This document shows, piece after piece, positions 43,292 to 52,249 of a stretch of DNA of 64,000 nt. Below the pieces are notes generated by a model. It saw only the letters and a list, made by a program, of their open reading frames with translations. It ran no database searches and was not told the DNA's origin. Position 1 is the stretch's first letter. Each line of letters starts with the position of its first letter. This DNA is from Clostridia bacterium (GTDB lineage Bacteria; Bacillota; Clostridia; Oscillospirales; Acutalibacteraceae): NCBI GenBank assembly GCA_017537365.1, contig JAFYKZ010000016.1, forward strand, positions 20,954-84,953, in the 5' to 3' direction. A program made the position numbers and the translations under genes.

Positions 43292-44716
43292 TTAATTTAT
43301 TTCACTTAAAGCCTCGGCAATAACCTCGCGCTCATCAAGATGGATTTTGCCTGTTGAAAGTATTTGATAGGTTTCATGACCCTTGCCCGCTAAAACTATT
43401 ATATCATCTTTCATAGCAGTTGCAATGGCATATTTTATTGCTTCAACTCTGTTTTCAATTATCTTATACGGAGTTGGACTTCCATCCATACCAACCATAA
43501 TATCTTTTATGATTTCAGATGGATTTTCACTTCTTGGGTTATCGCTTGTAACAATAACAAAATCAGCATATCTTGCCGCAATACTACCCATAATAGGTCG
43601 CTTTGTCTTATCGCGGTCGCCTCCACAACCGAAAAGAACGGTTAAGCGGTTATGGTCGCAATCTCTAAAAGTTTTTAGGATGTTTTTAAGACCGTCAGGA
43701 GTGTGAGCATAGTCAATAATAACAGTAAAATCTTTACCGCAATCAACCACTTCTGCTCTACCCTTAACGCCCTCTAACTGCAAGAGTGATAAAGCAGATT
43801 TATCAAGAGGATATCCGAGTTCCACCGCGCAAACAAGCGCAGAAATAGAATTATAAACAGTGAATTTACCGCCCGTATTTACCTTAACATGATTAATATG
43901 AGTATCGCTTACAAACTCATAATCAACCGATGCAGGTTTATATTTAATTGCCTTTGCACTATAAGTTGAATGGTCTCCTGCCGAATAGGTTACAACCTTA
44001 CAGTCTAAACCTTCTGCAATTTCCTTATAATATTCATCATCGCTGTTTAAAATAGCAATTTTACACATTTTAAATAGCTTTTTCTTAGCTTCAAGATAGT
44101 TTTCCATTGTTAAATGGTAGTCTAAATGGTCTTGTGTAAGATTAGTGAAAATTGCCGCCTCGAAGTTTAGATTATAAACTCTGCATTGCTCTAATGCATG
44201 AGAAGAAACCTCCATAACCGCACAAGTTGTTCCGCATTCAACCATCTGAGCAAACATATGGTTAAGCTCGAAAGCATCAGGGGTTGTGTTTTTAGCTTCA
44301 AAAACCTCGCCGTTTATAATGTTTTGAATAGTCCCTATAAGACCAACCTTTTCGCCGTTTGCCTCTAAAATAGTTTTAAGCATATAGGTAACCGATGTTT
44401 TACCGTTAGTGCCTGTAACACCGATAAGCTTTAATTTATCCGCAGGATTAGAAAACCAATTAGCGCACATCAAAGAATATGCCGCATGGCTATCCTCAAC
44501 GATAATCTGATTATCAATGTTTAAATCGCGCTCAGTAACAATAACCGATGCACCCGATTCGAGAGCATTTTTATAGTAATCGTGTCCGTCCGACTTTGCG
44601 CCAACGATACATACAAATGCATATCCCTCTTTAACCGCGCGAGAATCACAGGTTACACCGCCGATTTCTAAATCACCAAGCTTATTTTCGGTAAAAATCA
44701 AATCTTTTAGTTTCAT
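43292..44716 (-). CDS. murE: UDP-MurNAc-tripeptide synthetase MurE
   Basis: The 474-residue Mur ligase adds the third residue of the stem peptide. It has the ATP loop GVTGTNGKTSVTYML (about 100), NTTPDAFELN and VTSDNPRSENP. The DNPR motif is the mark of meso-diaminopimelate-adding MurE, so the cell wall should be of the mDAP type (inference from the motif). It is 13 bases after ftsI in the cluster. Confidence 0.95.
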   Translation of the reverse strand: MKLKDLIFTENKLGDLEIGGVTCDSRAVKEGYAFVCIVGAKSDGHDYYKNALESGASVIVTERDLNIDNQIIVEDSHAAYSLMCANWFSNPADKLKLIGVTGTNGKTSVTYMLKTILEANGEKVGLIGTIQNIINGEVFEAKNTTPDAFELNHMFAQMVECGTTCAVMEVSSHALEQCRVYNLNFEAAIFTNLTQDHLDYHLTMENYLEAKKKLFKMCKIAILNSDDEYYKEIAEGLDCKVVTYSAGDHSTYSAKAIKYKPASVDYEFVSDTHINHVKVNTGGKFTVYNSISALVCAVELGYPLDKSALSLLQLEGVKGRAEVVDCGKDFTVIIDYAHTPDGLKNILKTFRDCDHNRLTVLFGCGGDRDKTKRPIMGSIAARYADFVIVTSDNPRSENPSEIIKDIMVGMDGSPTPYKIIENRVEAIKYAIATAMKDDIIVLAGKGHETYQILSTGKIHLDEREVIAEALSEIN

Positions 44717-44729
44717 TTTTTCTCCTTAA

Positions 44730-46976
44730 TTATCCATCAACCACAGTTTCGTCAATAAAATATACAGTAACTATTGTTCCCGCCTCAACCGATGAACCTG
44801 CATTAATGCTTTGCTTATATGCTTTAAGCCCTGCCGAGCTTATATTACCTGAAAATTCAATATTTATACCTGATTTTGCAGCTAATCGGTTAACCTCTGT
44901 TGCGGTTAAACCTACAAACTCAGGAACAGTTGCCGTTTTTTCGCCGCTATCCTCGGTATATAGTATCACAACGCCGCCTGCAATCACCTTGTTGCCTGCT
45001 TCAGGTAACTGCCTTGTTACCTTATCGCCTGTTCCAACAACCTGATATTCAAGCTTTGCGGCTTTAATTTTATTCTTTGCTTCTTCAAGAGTATTATTAA
45101 CAGTATCAGGAATTGTAACCGTTAAATTCTTATATTCTTCCTCGGTATAGCTTGCTTCATAACCCAAATACGGTAATACATCAGTCATAATTTTCGAGTT
45201 AACAGGAGCCGAAATCAAACCGCCGTAATACTTATCACCCTTAGGTTCATCTAGCATAACAAGAACTGCTATTTCGGGGTTATCAGCAGGAGCTACTGTT
45301 ATGCAAGAGCCGATATATAAATAACTATCACCCGTTTCTTGAATTTTAGAAAGCTTTTGAGATGTACCTGTTTTAGCGCCTATATCATAACCCGGAACAA
45401 GCGAGTTTTTAGCACCGTTTTCAGAAACAAATTTCATTAAACTTCTCATGGTCTTAGAGGTTGCCTCGGAAATAACCTGACGCTTATATCCCGTATCAAC
45501 AGAAGAAACGACCTTATTGTTACCATCAAGCATTTTATCAAGCAAATGAGGCTTAACTAAATATCCGCCGTTAACACAAGCCGAAACTGCCGCAAGCATC
45601 TGAACGGGGGTTACAGTAAAAGACTGACCAAACGAGCTTGAAGAAAGCTCAATAGGTCCCATTTTTTCCTCAGCATGATAGGTAGACATTGCTTCGCCAG
45701 GCAAATCAATACCTGTTTTTTCAGCAAAACCGAATGCCTTGAAATATTTTCTGAACGAGCTTATTCCTAACTGTTGACCTATTGTTATAAAAGCGGGGTT
45801 ACAAGAGTTTGAAACCGCTTCTTGCAATGATTGAGAACCGTGCCCTGTCTTTTTATGGCAATGATATCCCCAACCTGCAACGGTAGTATGACCACTGCAA
45901 TAATAGGTACTGTTGTTATTTATCAAATTTTCTTCCAATGCCGCCGCCGCAGTTACAAGCTTGAATACCGAGCCAGGTTCATAAGCATCAGAAACCGCTT
46001 TGTTTCGCCATTGACGGTTTAAAAGTTCAGAATTCAGCTTTGATTTTTCTTCTTCATTAGTTATAGCTTCAACTAATCTTGCATCCTCTTGCGAAAGCTT
46101 AAAAGGCTCATTAGGATTAAAATCACCTTTTACAGCCATAGCAAGCACCGCGCCTGTTTTAACATTCATAACAACTGCCGCGCCGCGCTCTGCAATTTGA
46201 AATTCCTCTATTGCAGATTCAAGATATTTCTCTGCGGTATATTGAATATAACTATCAAGGGTTAAAACTAAGGACTTTCCCTTAGTTGCGTCCTCTACCC
46301 TCTCATAAGTTAACGGCATATCAGTACCTGCGGCATTTTTAGCAGCAACAACTCTACCTGCAATACCCGTAAGCTCGTTATCATAATAGCTTTCGATTCC
46401 TGATAAGCCTTGGTCATCAGACCCAACAAAGCCTAAAACAACCGAAGCCAAGCTATCATTTGGATAATAACGCTTGGTGGTTTCATCTAGACCAACATAT
46501 TTACCAAGTTTTAATTTTTTATATCTCTCATCGGCTAAAAATTCGCGAATTTTATCAACAACCGATTTTTCTATTTTCTTTTTAACAACAACATAATAAG
46601 AATTTCCGCCTGTCTGCTCATAAACCTTATCGTAATCAAGCTCTAAAATGCGAGCCAAATTCTCTGCTATTGTTTTTCTGACAGTTTCTTGCTCATCCTT
46701 TTCAAGCTTTTTAATTCCGTTTGGTGTTATGTAAACCGTCCAAGCGGTTGTACTTTGAGCCAGAATTTGCATATTGCGGTCATAAATATCACCGCGAGGG
46801 GCAGAAATCAAGCTATCATACAACTGTTGTTCTGCGGCGGCACTTTGATACTTTTCGCCATTGATAACCATAATGTTAACTAATCTATAACTAGAAACAA
46901 CCGACATTGCAAGCACTAAAATTAACATCACTGCAACTGTTCTGGTTATCATTTTTTTATCAGGCTTTAAAGCCAT
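44730..46976 (-). CDS. ftsI: Septal peptidoglycan transpeptidase with PASTA domains (FtsI/SpoVD-like PBP)
   Basis: This class B penicillin-binding protein of about 748 residues has an N-terminal membrane anchor, a dimerisation/linker domain, and the transpeptidase domain with the active-site SVFKLV, SNSCNP and KTGTSQ motifs. Two C-terminal PASTA domains follow (about 615-745). It cross-links septal peptidoglycan; SpoVD of sporulation has the same layout, so the choice between FtsI/PBP2 and SpoVD is open. ATG 46976 is chosen over GTG 46982 because the weak GGTGG ribosome site has better spacing to it. Confidence 0.92.
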   Translation of the reverse strand: MALKPDKKMITRTVAVMLILVLAMSVVSSYRLVNIMVINGEKYQSAAAEQQLYDSLISAPRGDIYDRNMQILAQSTTAWTVYITPNGIKKLEKDEQETVRKTIAENLARILELDYDKVYEQTGGNSYYVVVKKKIEKSVVDKIREFLADERYKKLKLGKYVGLDETTKRYYPNDSLASVVLGFVGSDDQGLSGIESYYDNELTGIAGRVVAAKNAAGTDMPLTYERVEDATKGKSLVLTLDSYIQYTAEKYLESAIEEFQIAERGAAVVMNVKTGAVLAMAVKGDFNPNEPFKLSQEDARLVEAITNEEEKSKLNSELLNRQWRNKAVSDAYEPGSVFKLVTAAAALEENLINNNSTYYCSGHTTVAGWGYHCHKKTGHGSQSLQEAVSNSCNPAFITIGQQLGISSFRKYFKAFGFAEKTGIDLPGEAMSTYHAEEKMGPIELSSSSFGQSFTVTPVQMLAAVSACVNGGYLVKPHLLDKMLDGNNKVVSSVDTGYKRQVISEATSKTMRSLMKFVSENGAKNSLVPGYDIGAKTGTSQKLSKIQETGDSYLYIGSCITVAPADNPEIAVLVMLDEPKGDKYYGGLISAPVNSKIMTDVLPYLGYEASYTEEEYKNLTVTIPDTVNNTLEEAKNKIKAAKLEYQVVGTGDKVTRQLPEAGNKVIAGGVVILYTEDSGEKTATVPEFVGLTATEVNRLAAKSGINIEFSGNISSAGLKAYKQSINAGSSVEAGTIVTVYFIDETVVDG

Positions 46977-47024
46977 TAGCACACACCACCCAGCTCAAAA
47001 AATATAATACATAATAATGCCCGA

Positions 47025-47065
47025 ATACGAGAGTCGAAAAAATTCAACTCTCGTATACTATTTTA
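47025..47065 (-). promoter_or_regulatory. Internal hairpin and possible extended -10 promoter upstream of ftsI
   Basis: ATACGAGAGT (47025-47034) pairs perfectly with ACTCTCGTAT (47047-47056), without a T-tract, in the 145-base gap between ftsL and ftsI. Just upstream on the minus strand is TGG-TAAAAT (-10 at 47060-47065), but no good -35. A transcript starting there would carry the hairpin at its very 5' end. Confidence 0.4.
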
Positions 47066-47121
47066 CCATAATCCGCGCCAAATTGCACTAGATTATTATA
47101 TTATTTTCGATTTGTAAAATA

Positions 47122-47592
47122 TTACTGTTCGCTAACAAAATCTCCATTCTGTGTCATAGCAGCATTTGTATCATTTACTCTAATATAAGTAACGTCTTCT
47201 TTTTCAGGCTTTTTCATACCCAAGCCTATTGCTTCAAGCTCTAAATTTTGATAAGACATTCTGCGTTGCATTTCAACCTCTAAGCTTGTCTTTTCGCTAT
47301 CAAGCTCGGAAATAACCGCGCGCATATCGTTTATTTCAGAATTAACCTCGTTAATTTGAAGTCTTAAAGCTATGTTTCCGCAAAGGGCTGATAATACCAT
47401 TACCGCGCATAACACCAATGTTACAGGAGCAGAAAGACGCTTGGTTGCCGCCGCTCTGCGCTTTTGCGCCCTGTTAGCCTTTTTAGGCATAACAACAATA
47501 TTATCATAAGAACTGCCCGACGGTGCCTTTTTAGGCGCAAACATATCAAAATCATAGGCTAAGCTATCATTATAATATTTTAAATTGTTCAT
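47122..47592 (-). CDS. ftsL: FtsL-like division protein
   Basis: The 156-residue protein has a basic cytoplasmic region (KKANRAQKRRAAATKR), one membrane helix (about 54-74) and a short coiled coil (LQINEVNSEINDMRAVISEL). This is the layout of FtsL, a bitopic partner of FtsQ and the septal synthase, and its place between rsmH and ftsI is the usual one. FtsL sequences are poorly conserved, so position carries much of the call. GAGGAG precedes the ATG. Confidence 0.8.
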   Translation of the reverse strand: MNNLKYYNDSLAYDFDMFAPKKAPSGSSYDNIVVMPKKANRAQKRRAAATKRLSAPVTLVLCAVMVLSALCGNIALRLQINEVNSEINDMRAVISELDSEKTSLEVEMQRRMSYQNLELEAIGLGMKKPEKEDVTYIRVNDTNAAMTQNGDFVSEQ

Positions 47593-47608
47593 TTCTACTC
47601 CTCAATTC

Positions 47609-48529
47609 TTAATTTTTTATAATTACCCTGAGCTTTGCACTTCTGCTGCGGGGATTTTCGTTTAATTCTTCTTTTCCTGCCTCAATAGGTTTTCTAGTAT
47701 ATAGTCTGCCTCGCGGTGTTTTGCCGCAAACGCAAACCGGAAAATCAGGCGGACAGGTACATCCTGTGCAATACTCTTTAAAGCATTGCTTAACCATTCG
47801 GTCTTCTAACGAATGGAAAGTTATAATTGCCAAAACGCCGTCCTTGTTCAAAAGCTCGAAACAGTCCTCTAAGGCTTTGTTTAAGGCATCTAGCTCTCCG
47901 TTTACCGCAATTCTTAACGCCTGAAAGCATTTTCTTGCGGGATGACCGTCTCTTCTTGCGGCAGCAGGTACTGAATTTGCAATAATCTCAGCCAATTGAA
48001 GGGTTGTTTTAATCGGCTCTTTTTCTCTGTAAGCCACAATTTTTTCAGCTATTCTGTAACTAAACTTTTCTTCTCCGAAGCGCTTGAAAATATCTGAAAG
48101 TTCTCCTGCCGTAAAATTATTTACAACATATTCTGCCGTCATACCGCTTTTGCTCATTCTCATATCAAGAGGCGCTTCCTTATGATAAGAAAAACCTCTC
48201 TCTGCGGTATCTAATTGGTAAGACGAAACCCCCAAATCAAGAAGTATACCGTCAACCTTTTCAATTCCCTTACCGTTAAGCACCGATTTCATTTCACTGA
48301 AATTACTGTTTACAACCTCTGCATTTAGTCCTTTAAGTCTCTCGGTTGCAATACTAACAGCATCAGGGTCGCGGTCAAACGCATAAAGTTTTCCGCTTTT
48401 TAGTTTTTTAGCTATTTCCGACGAATGTCCCGCACCGCCGGCAGTACCATCAACATAAATACCATCAGGTTTTATATTTAAGGCTTCTATTGTCTCAGTA
48501 AGCAAAACTGATTTATGATTAAATTCCAT
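47609..48529 (-). CDS. rsmH: 16S rRNA (cytosine1402-N4)-methyltransferase RsmH
   Basis: The 306-residue SAM-dependent enzyme methylates 16S rRNA C1402. It begins HKSVLLTETIEALNIKPDGI and has VDGTAGGAGHSSEI (SAM loop), LLDLGVSSYQLD, RKCFQALRIAVNGEL and ITFHSLEDRMVKQCF. It is second in the dcw cluster, 2 bases after mraZ. Confidence 0.97.
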   Translation of the reverse strand: MEFNHKSVLLTETIEALNIKPDGIYVDGTAGGAGHSSEIAKKLKSGKLYAFDRDPDAVSIATERLKGLNAEVVNSNFSEMKSVLNGKGIEKVDGILLDLGVSSYQLDTAERGFSYHKEAPLDMRMSKSGMTAEYVVNNFTAGELSDIFKRFGEEKFSYRIAEKIVAYREKEPIKTTLQLAEIIANSVPAAARRDGHPARKCFQALRIAVNGELDALNKALEDCFELLNKDGVLAIITFHSLEDRMVKQCFKEYCTGCTCPPDFPVCVCGKTPRGRLYTRKPIEAGKEELNENPRSRSAKLRVIIKN

Positions 48530-48531
48530 AA

Positions 48532-48957
48532 CTAGAAATTAAGCTCGTCCATAATAGCCGAGATATTTTCAAGAGTGTTGCTCTCATTTTCGGTTTGCCA
48601 GAGAGCGTTATCCCAAATTTCGAGGTTTGTATCCATACCAATAATATGAACCTCTGTATCAAACTGAGCGTATTCGCGAAGTGTTGGAGGGACTAAAATT
48701 CTTCCTTGACTATCAAATTCAACATTAAAAGCGCCGTCATACAAAAAGCGCTTAACATCGCTCGATTTAGCATTTGGCAAGGTTCCGATTTTTTCAACGA
48801 GCATATCCCATTGTTCTTTTGAATAAACAGTTAAACAACGCTTACCATAAATACCGCGACATATAATAAAGCTTTCGCCTAATTCTTCTCTGAAAGCGGA
48901 TGGAATGAAAACCCTGCCTTTTTTATCAATTTTATGGTCGAAGCCTCCGAAAAGCAT
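48532..48957 (-). CDS. mraZ: Transcriptional regulator MraZ
   Basis: This 141-residue protein has two AbrB-like swapped-hairpin halves (GGFDHKIDKKGRVFIPSAFR and FNVEFDSQGRILVPPTLREY). MraZ forms a ring that binds repeated sites in its own promoter and represses the dcw cluster. Repeated boxes in the leader here fit this role. Confidence 0.96.
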   Translation of the reverse strand: MLFGGFDHKIDKKGRVFIPSAFREELGESFIICRGIYGKRCLTVYSKEQWDMLVEKIGTLPNAKSSDVKRFLYDGAFNVEFDSQGRILVPPTLREYAQFDTEVHIIGMDTNLEIWDNALWQTENESNTLENISAIMDELNF

Positions 48958-48976
48958 AGATTTTCACCTCCAAATT

Positions 48977-49060
48977 CACCACTTTAAAACATTTTAATGG
49001 TATTTTACCACACTTTTCACCACTTATTTGTATTATACACCCACTTTTTTGAAAAATCAA
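48977..49060 (-). promoter_or_regulatory. dcw promoter with MraZ-type repeated boxes
   Basis: On the minus strand TTGATT (49055-49060), a 17-bp spacer and TATAAT (49032-49037) form the mraZ promoter. Four copies of an AAGTGGTG/AAAGTGGG/AAAGTGTGG-like box (near 48977-48985, 49008-49017, 49020-49026 and 49040-49047) overlap or follow it; such repeats are MraZ binding sites in other bacteria. Confidence 0.75.
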
Positions 49061-49100
49061 GTGTTTTTTTGCATTTTAAAATATTTTTTTAAAAAGGCAT

Positions 49101-49134
49101 AAAAAAAGACCACACTTTCGAAAAAGTGCGGTCT
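49101..49134 (-). terminator. Terminator of the rpmH-khpB operon
   Basis: AGACCACACTT (49107-49117) pairs with AAGTGCGGTCT (49124-49134) with one mismatch, followed on the minus strand by TTTTTTTATG. Confidence 0.88.
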
Positions 49135-49158
49135 GAAACCATTACTTATTAAACTTAT

Positions 49159-50139
49159 TTAACCGATTTTTCCATATAACGGAACATCGCTATCTTTCTT
49201 AGGCTCGCGGTTTTCTACAGGAGTTTTAACAGCAGAAGCTTTTGAGGATTTATTTCGGTTATATCCGTTTCTTCTGCGGCGGTCGTTTAATCTCGGAGGG
49301 CGAACTTCAACACCCTCAGGAGAAATCACAACTCTTCTCTCAACGCCATCGCCGAAAGAATTTGAAACAACCCCTTCTATATTCTGAACAGCAGTATGAA
49401 TAATTCTGCGCTCATAAGGATTCATAGGTTCTAATGAGCGGCTTTTTCCGGTTTTTAAAACCTGATTTGAAATGCGCTTAGCCAAAACTTTAAGAGTTTC
49501 TTCTCTTCTCTCGCGATAGTCTCCAATATTTATAGAAATTCTATAATGACCACCGCCGTTGTTAGCAGCTAAGCTTGCAAGATACTGCAAAGCATCAAGG
49601 GTTTCGCCTCTGCGACCTATTATAATGCTTAAATCTTCTCCATTTAATAATACGAGAGAACCACCATCGCGGCTTGCAACCTTAATATCAGTATTCTCAC
49701 AGCAAGCAGCCTTTAATACTGTTTCAATGTAAGCCACGGCTTTTCCTGCAGGGCTATCAGCACTGATTTCAGAACGGTCAACAGGCTCGCCGTATTCAGG
49801 TAATTCGCGAGAAACAGTTTTCTTAACCTCTTCTTTTGCGGTTTCAGGCTCAACCTTTGATGCCTTAACCTCAGTCTTAACCTTTTTCTCTTTATTTTCA
49901 ATTTTTTCCTTAGCAGGCTTTGAAGCCGCTTTTTTATTTGTTTTTTCTTTTTTATCAGCAACTTCGATATATGCTCTTACCTGAGCATCACTGCCACCGA
50001 ACAAACCTAAAACTTTTTTCTTTTCTCTTGCAATAACTTCAATTTGCACATCATCAAACTCAGAAGCGCCAAGCTTTGCAATAGCATCTTCTTTGGCTTC
50101 AACTACAGTTACACCGAAGCCCATAGCTTCCTTAATCAA
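49159..50139 (-). CDS. khpB: RNA-binding protein KhpB (Jag/SpoIIIJ-associated)
   Basis: The 326-residue protein has a Jag-N domain (about 1-55), a long Lys/Glu-rich linker (about 60-115), a KH domain (IIGRRGETLDALQYLASLA) and an R3H domain (PMNPYERRIIHTAVQ). KhpB binds RNA and affects division and envelope genes. TTG 50139 is the start, with GGAGG 7 bases upstream. It follows yidC, as is usual. Confidence 0.94.
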   Translation of the reverse strand: MIKEAMGFGVTVVEAKEDAIAKLGASEFDDVQIEVIAREKKKVLGLFGGSDAQVRAYIEVADKKEKTNKKAASKPAKEKIENKEKKVKTEVKASKVEPETAKEEVKKTVSRELPEYGEPVDRSEISADSPAGKAVAYIETVLKAACCENTDIKVASRDGGSLVLLNGEDLSIIIGRRGETLDALQYLASLAANNGGGHYRISINIGDYRERREETLKVLAKRISNQVLKTGKSRSLEPMNPYERRIIHTAVQNIEGVVSNSFGDGVERRVVISPEGVEVRPPRLNDRRRRNGYNRNKSSKASAVKTPVENREPKKDSDVPLYGKIG

Positions 50140-50168
50140 GGTAAAGCCTCCTTTAAAACGAATATAGA

Positions 50169-51224
50169 TTATTCTGCCTCACTTTGAGTTTTAGCAGATA
50201 TTTTTTTGATTTGACCTTCCTCAAACTTGCAACGAGCAGAAAGCTCTTTTGCTCTCTCGCGAGCAAGCATTTTATGAGGACCGTAGAAATATTGAACACC
50301 AAGCTGAATAAATCCGCCAATTAAAGATGAGCAAGCCCAATAGAAAGCAACGCCGCCGGGCATACCGAAGCCGATAAACAAAGTCATCAAAGGCATCATA
50401 AGCATCATACCCGCCATACTGGGCGCATCGGGATTTATTTTCTTTTGCATCTTCATCGAAAGCACACTGGAAAGCATTTGAGATAAAAATGCCAAAACAG
50501 GCATAGTCCAAATCCATTTAGCATCTCTGAAAATATTCATAGAAAACTTAGGAGTTTCGGTTAAATTGATTTCTTTAATTATAAATGAATAATCAATACC
50601 AACCTCTGTATCCTTTTTAGCAACATAAGCTAAATCTTTTTCAATTTTGTTAAATTTCTTTTTACCTAAATATTTTTCAAGAAGCTCTTCTTTATCGTTT
50701 CGAATGATATTTACAACATTAAGCTCGTTATAGCTTCCGCCGTCACGCCAACTTAGTTCCTTTTTAAAGTTTTCGTATTTATCCTTATCATTCTTCCTCA
50801 TGTCGCTCATTGAGGTTGAAATGGTATCAGTTACATTTTCAAGCTTAGCCTTATCAACACCTGTCATATAAGTTAGAGGTGATAAGATAAGCCAATAAAT
50901 ACTAAGCATTAAAACCATTCTTAAAATAAGCGGCAAGCATCCGCCGCCCATTGAAACGCCTTCTTCTTGATAAAGTTTCTGGGTTTCCTGGCTATATTTT
51001 TGTCTGTCATCTCCGCATTCTTTTTTGATTTCGTCTAACTTCGGCTTAATGCGGGTCTGCTGAACAGAAGATTTTTGACTTTTAATATTAAGCGGTATCA
51101 ATACAACATTTATTAAAAGAGTAAAAACAAATACCGCTGCGGCAAAGCTACCGCCGAAAATGTTCGCAAGGTTTTCAAGCACCCATCCTAGTGGCACATT
51201 AATAATATTAAACAAGGCTTGCAT
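50169..51224 (-). CDS. yidC: Membrane protein insertase YidC (SpoIIIJ-like)
   Basis: The 351-residue insertase has the Gram-positive YidC layout: an N-terminal helix, VFVFTLLINVVLIPLNIKSQ with the cytoplasmic coiled hairpin after it (QQTRIKPKLDEIKKEC), and the helices from LPLILRMVLMLSIYW on. An insertion of about 100 charged residues (about 120-225) between transmembrane segments makes it longer than typical SpoIIIJ. No lipobox Cys is seen at the N-terminus. It inserts proteins into the cytoplasmic membrane. Confidence 0.95.
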   Translation of the reverse strand: MQALFNIINVPLGWVLENLANIFGGSFAAAVFVFTLLINVVLIPLNIKSQKSSVQQTRIKPKLDEIKKECGDDRQKYSQETQKLYQEEGVSMGGGCLPLILRMVLMLSIYWLILSPLTYMTGVDKAKLENVTDTISTSMSDMRKNDKDKYENFKKELSWRDGGSYNELNVVNIIRNDKEELLEKYLGKKKFNKIEKDLAYVAKKDTEVGIDYSFIIKEINLTETPKFSMNIFRDAKWIWTMPVLAFLSQMLSSVLSMKMQKKINPDAPSMAGMMLMMPLMTLFIGFGMPGGVAFYWACSSLIGGFIQLGVQYFYGPHKMLARERAKELSARCKFEEGQIKKISAKTQSEAE

Positions 51225-51245
51225 TCAAGCACCATCCATTCAAAT

Positions 51246-51473
51246 CTAGTTCTTTGAGCGTTTTTCGGGAACGGGGTCATATCCCCCGCGGCAAAACGGA
51301 TTGCATCTTAAAATCCTCCAAAACGCTAAACCCAACCCTTTAAAAGCGCCGTGAATACGGATTGCATCAATCGCGTATTGCGAGCAAGTAGGAGTAAAAC
51401 GGCAACAGGGTATTTTATAGGGCGAAATGCCTTTCTGATAGAGGCGAATAAGCTTAATCAATACTGTTTTCAT
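51246..51473 (-). CDS. yidD: Membrane protein insertion efficiency factor YidD
   Basis: This 75-residue protein has the YidD signature: [33 protein letters not shown], and [14 protein letters not shown] with conserved Cys residues. It helps membrane protein insertion alongside YidC. ATG 51473 is chosen over a TTG two codons earlier; the ribosome site is weak, so it may be coupled to rnpA. Confidence 0.93.
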   Translation of the reverse strand: MKTVLIKLIRLYQKGISPYKIPCCRFTPTCSQYAIDAIRIHGAFKGLGLAFWRILRCNPFCRGGYDPVPEKRSKN

Positions 51474-51483
51474 TTTCAAAGCT

Positions 51484-51816
51484 TTAAATGATACCGTTAG
51501 TTTTGAAAAGCTTCTTTAACTGCTCTTCAACCACGGTACTCTTAACAGATAAAATTCGGTTTCTCGCAACAATAATAAAATCATAGCCCTCCGATATTTC
51601 AGGAAGGCAACCGCGAAACGCGGCAGTTATAAGCCTTTTAGCGCGGTTGCGAGCCACCGCGCCGCCTATCTTTTTACTTACGGTAATACCGAGCCTTATA
51701 TTTCCTCTGCGATTTCTCATAGCATAAACCACAAAATACGGCGAGACTAATGCCTCCCCTTTTTTATAGGCTCTTCTAAATTCATAGTTTTCTTTAATTT
51801 TAACTATACTATTCAT
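51484..51816 (-). CDS. rnpA: Ribonuclease P protein component
   Basis: The roughly 110-residue basic protein binds RNase P RNA and helps tRNA 5' maturation. It shows [15 protein letters not shown] near the start and [20 protein letters not shown], the RNR motif of the family. ATG 51816 is preferred over a GTG four codons earlier. It follows rpmH as usual, with a hairpin between. Confidence 0.95.
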   Translation of the reverse strand: MNSIVKIKENYEFRRAYKKGEALVSPYFVVYAMRNRRGNIRLGITVSKKIGGAVARNRAKRLITAAFRGCLPEISEGYDFIIVARNRILSVKSTVVEEQLKKLFKTNGII

Positions 51817-51874
51817 AATTTCACTCACTAAACACTATGACATCTTACTCTTTACATTTATTATATAAAAAGTA

Positions 51875-51895
51875 AAAGCCACAATTTGTGGCTTT
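51875..51895 (-). terminator. Hairpin between rpmH and rnpA
   Basis: AAAGCCACA and TGTGGCTTT form a 9-bp stem with a 3-base loop overlapping the rpmH stop codon, followed on the minus strand by TACTTTTTAT. It probably lowers rnpA relative to rpmH expression by partial termination or by protecting the rpmH mRNA end. Confidence 0.65.
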
Positions 51896-52028
51896 AATAT
51901 GTGAGCTGCTTTCTTCCCTTTGCTCTGCGACGCGCAAGCACCTTGCGACCGTTAGCAGTTGCCATTCTCTTTAAAAAGCCGTGTTCTTTTTTGCGATGAA
52001 GCTTTTTGGGCTGATATGTTCTTTTCAT
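51894..52028 (-). CDS. rpmH: 50S ribosomal protein L34
   Basis: The 44-residue protein reads [18 protein letters not shown] then [17 protein letters not shown] to a QLTY end, an exact L34 pattern. It is the first gene of the rpmH-rnpA-yidD-yidC-khpB operon. GGAGGG lies before the ATG at 52028. dnaA, usually its divergent neighbour, is not here. Confidence 0.98.
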   Translation of the reverse strand: MKRTYQPKKLHRKKEHGFLKRMATANGRKVLARRRAKGRKQLTY

Positions 52029-52099
52029 TTATAACCCTCCTTAATAATCGTGTTTAGCGGTTAGTCAATTTAAAATAGGACATAACCTTACGAATATAG

Positions 52100-52129
52100 A
52101 TTATACCTCAAAACATAGCATAATGTCAA
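52100..52129 (-). promoter_or_regulatory. Sigma-A promoter of the rpmH operon
   Basis: TTGACA (52124-52129), an 18-bp spacer and TATAAT (52100-52105) on the minus strand match consensus. Confidence 0.88.
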
Positions 52130-52187
52130 CAAAAAATTTTATTTTATTAAAAAATGTTTTTTAATGGTCGAATATTGCAATATTTTG

Positions 52188-52216
52188 TTGAATTGTTAAA
52201 AAAATTATGATAATAT
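52188..52216 (+). promoter_or_regulatory. Promoter of the asparagine-synthetase-like gene
   Basis: TTGAAT (52188-52193), a 17-bp spacer ending TGA and TAATAT (52211-52216) lie 34 bases before the ATG at 52250. Confidence 0.7.
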
Positions 52217-52249
52217 TATTTTAAAATAAAAACTTTTAGAAGGTTTGAA

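Noticed and set aside
52029..52249. Replication origin next to rpmH
   Set aside because: No dnaA gene and no DnaA-box cluster is visible; the stretch is explained by two divergent promoters.
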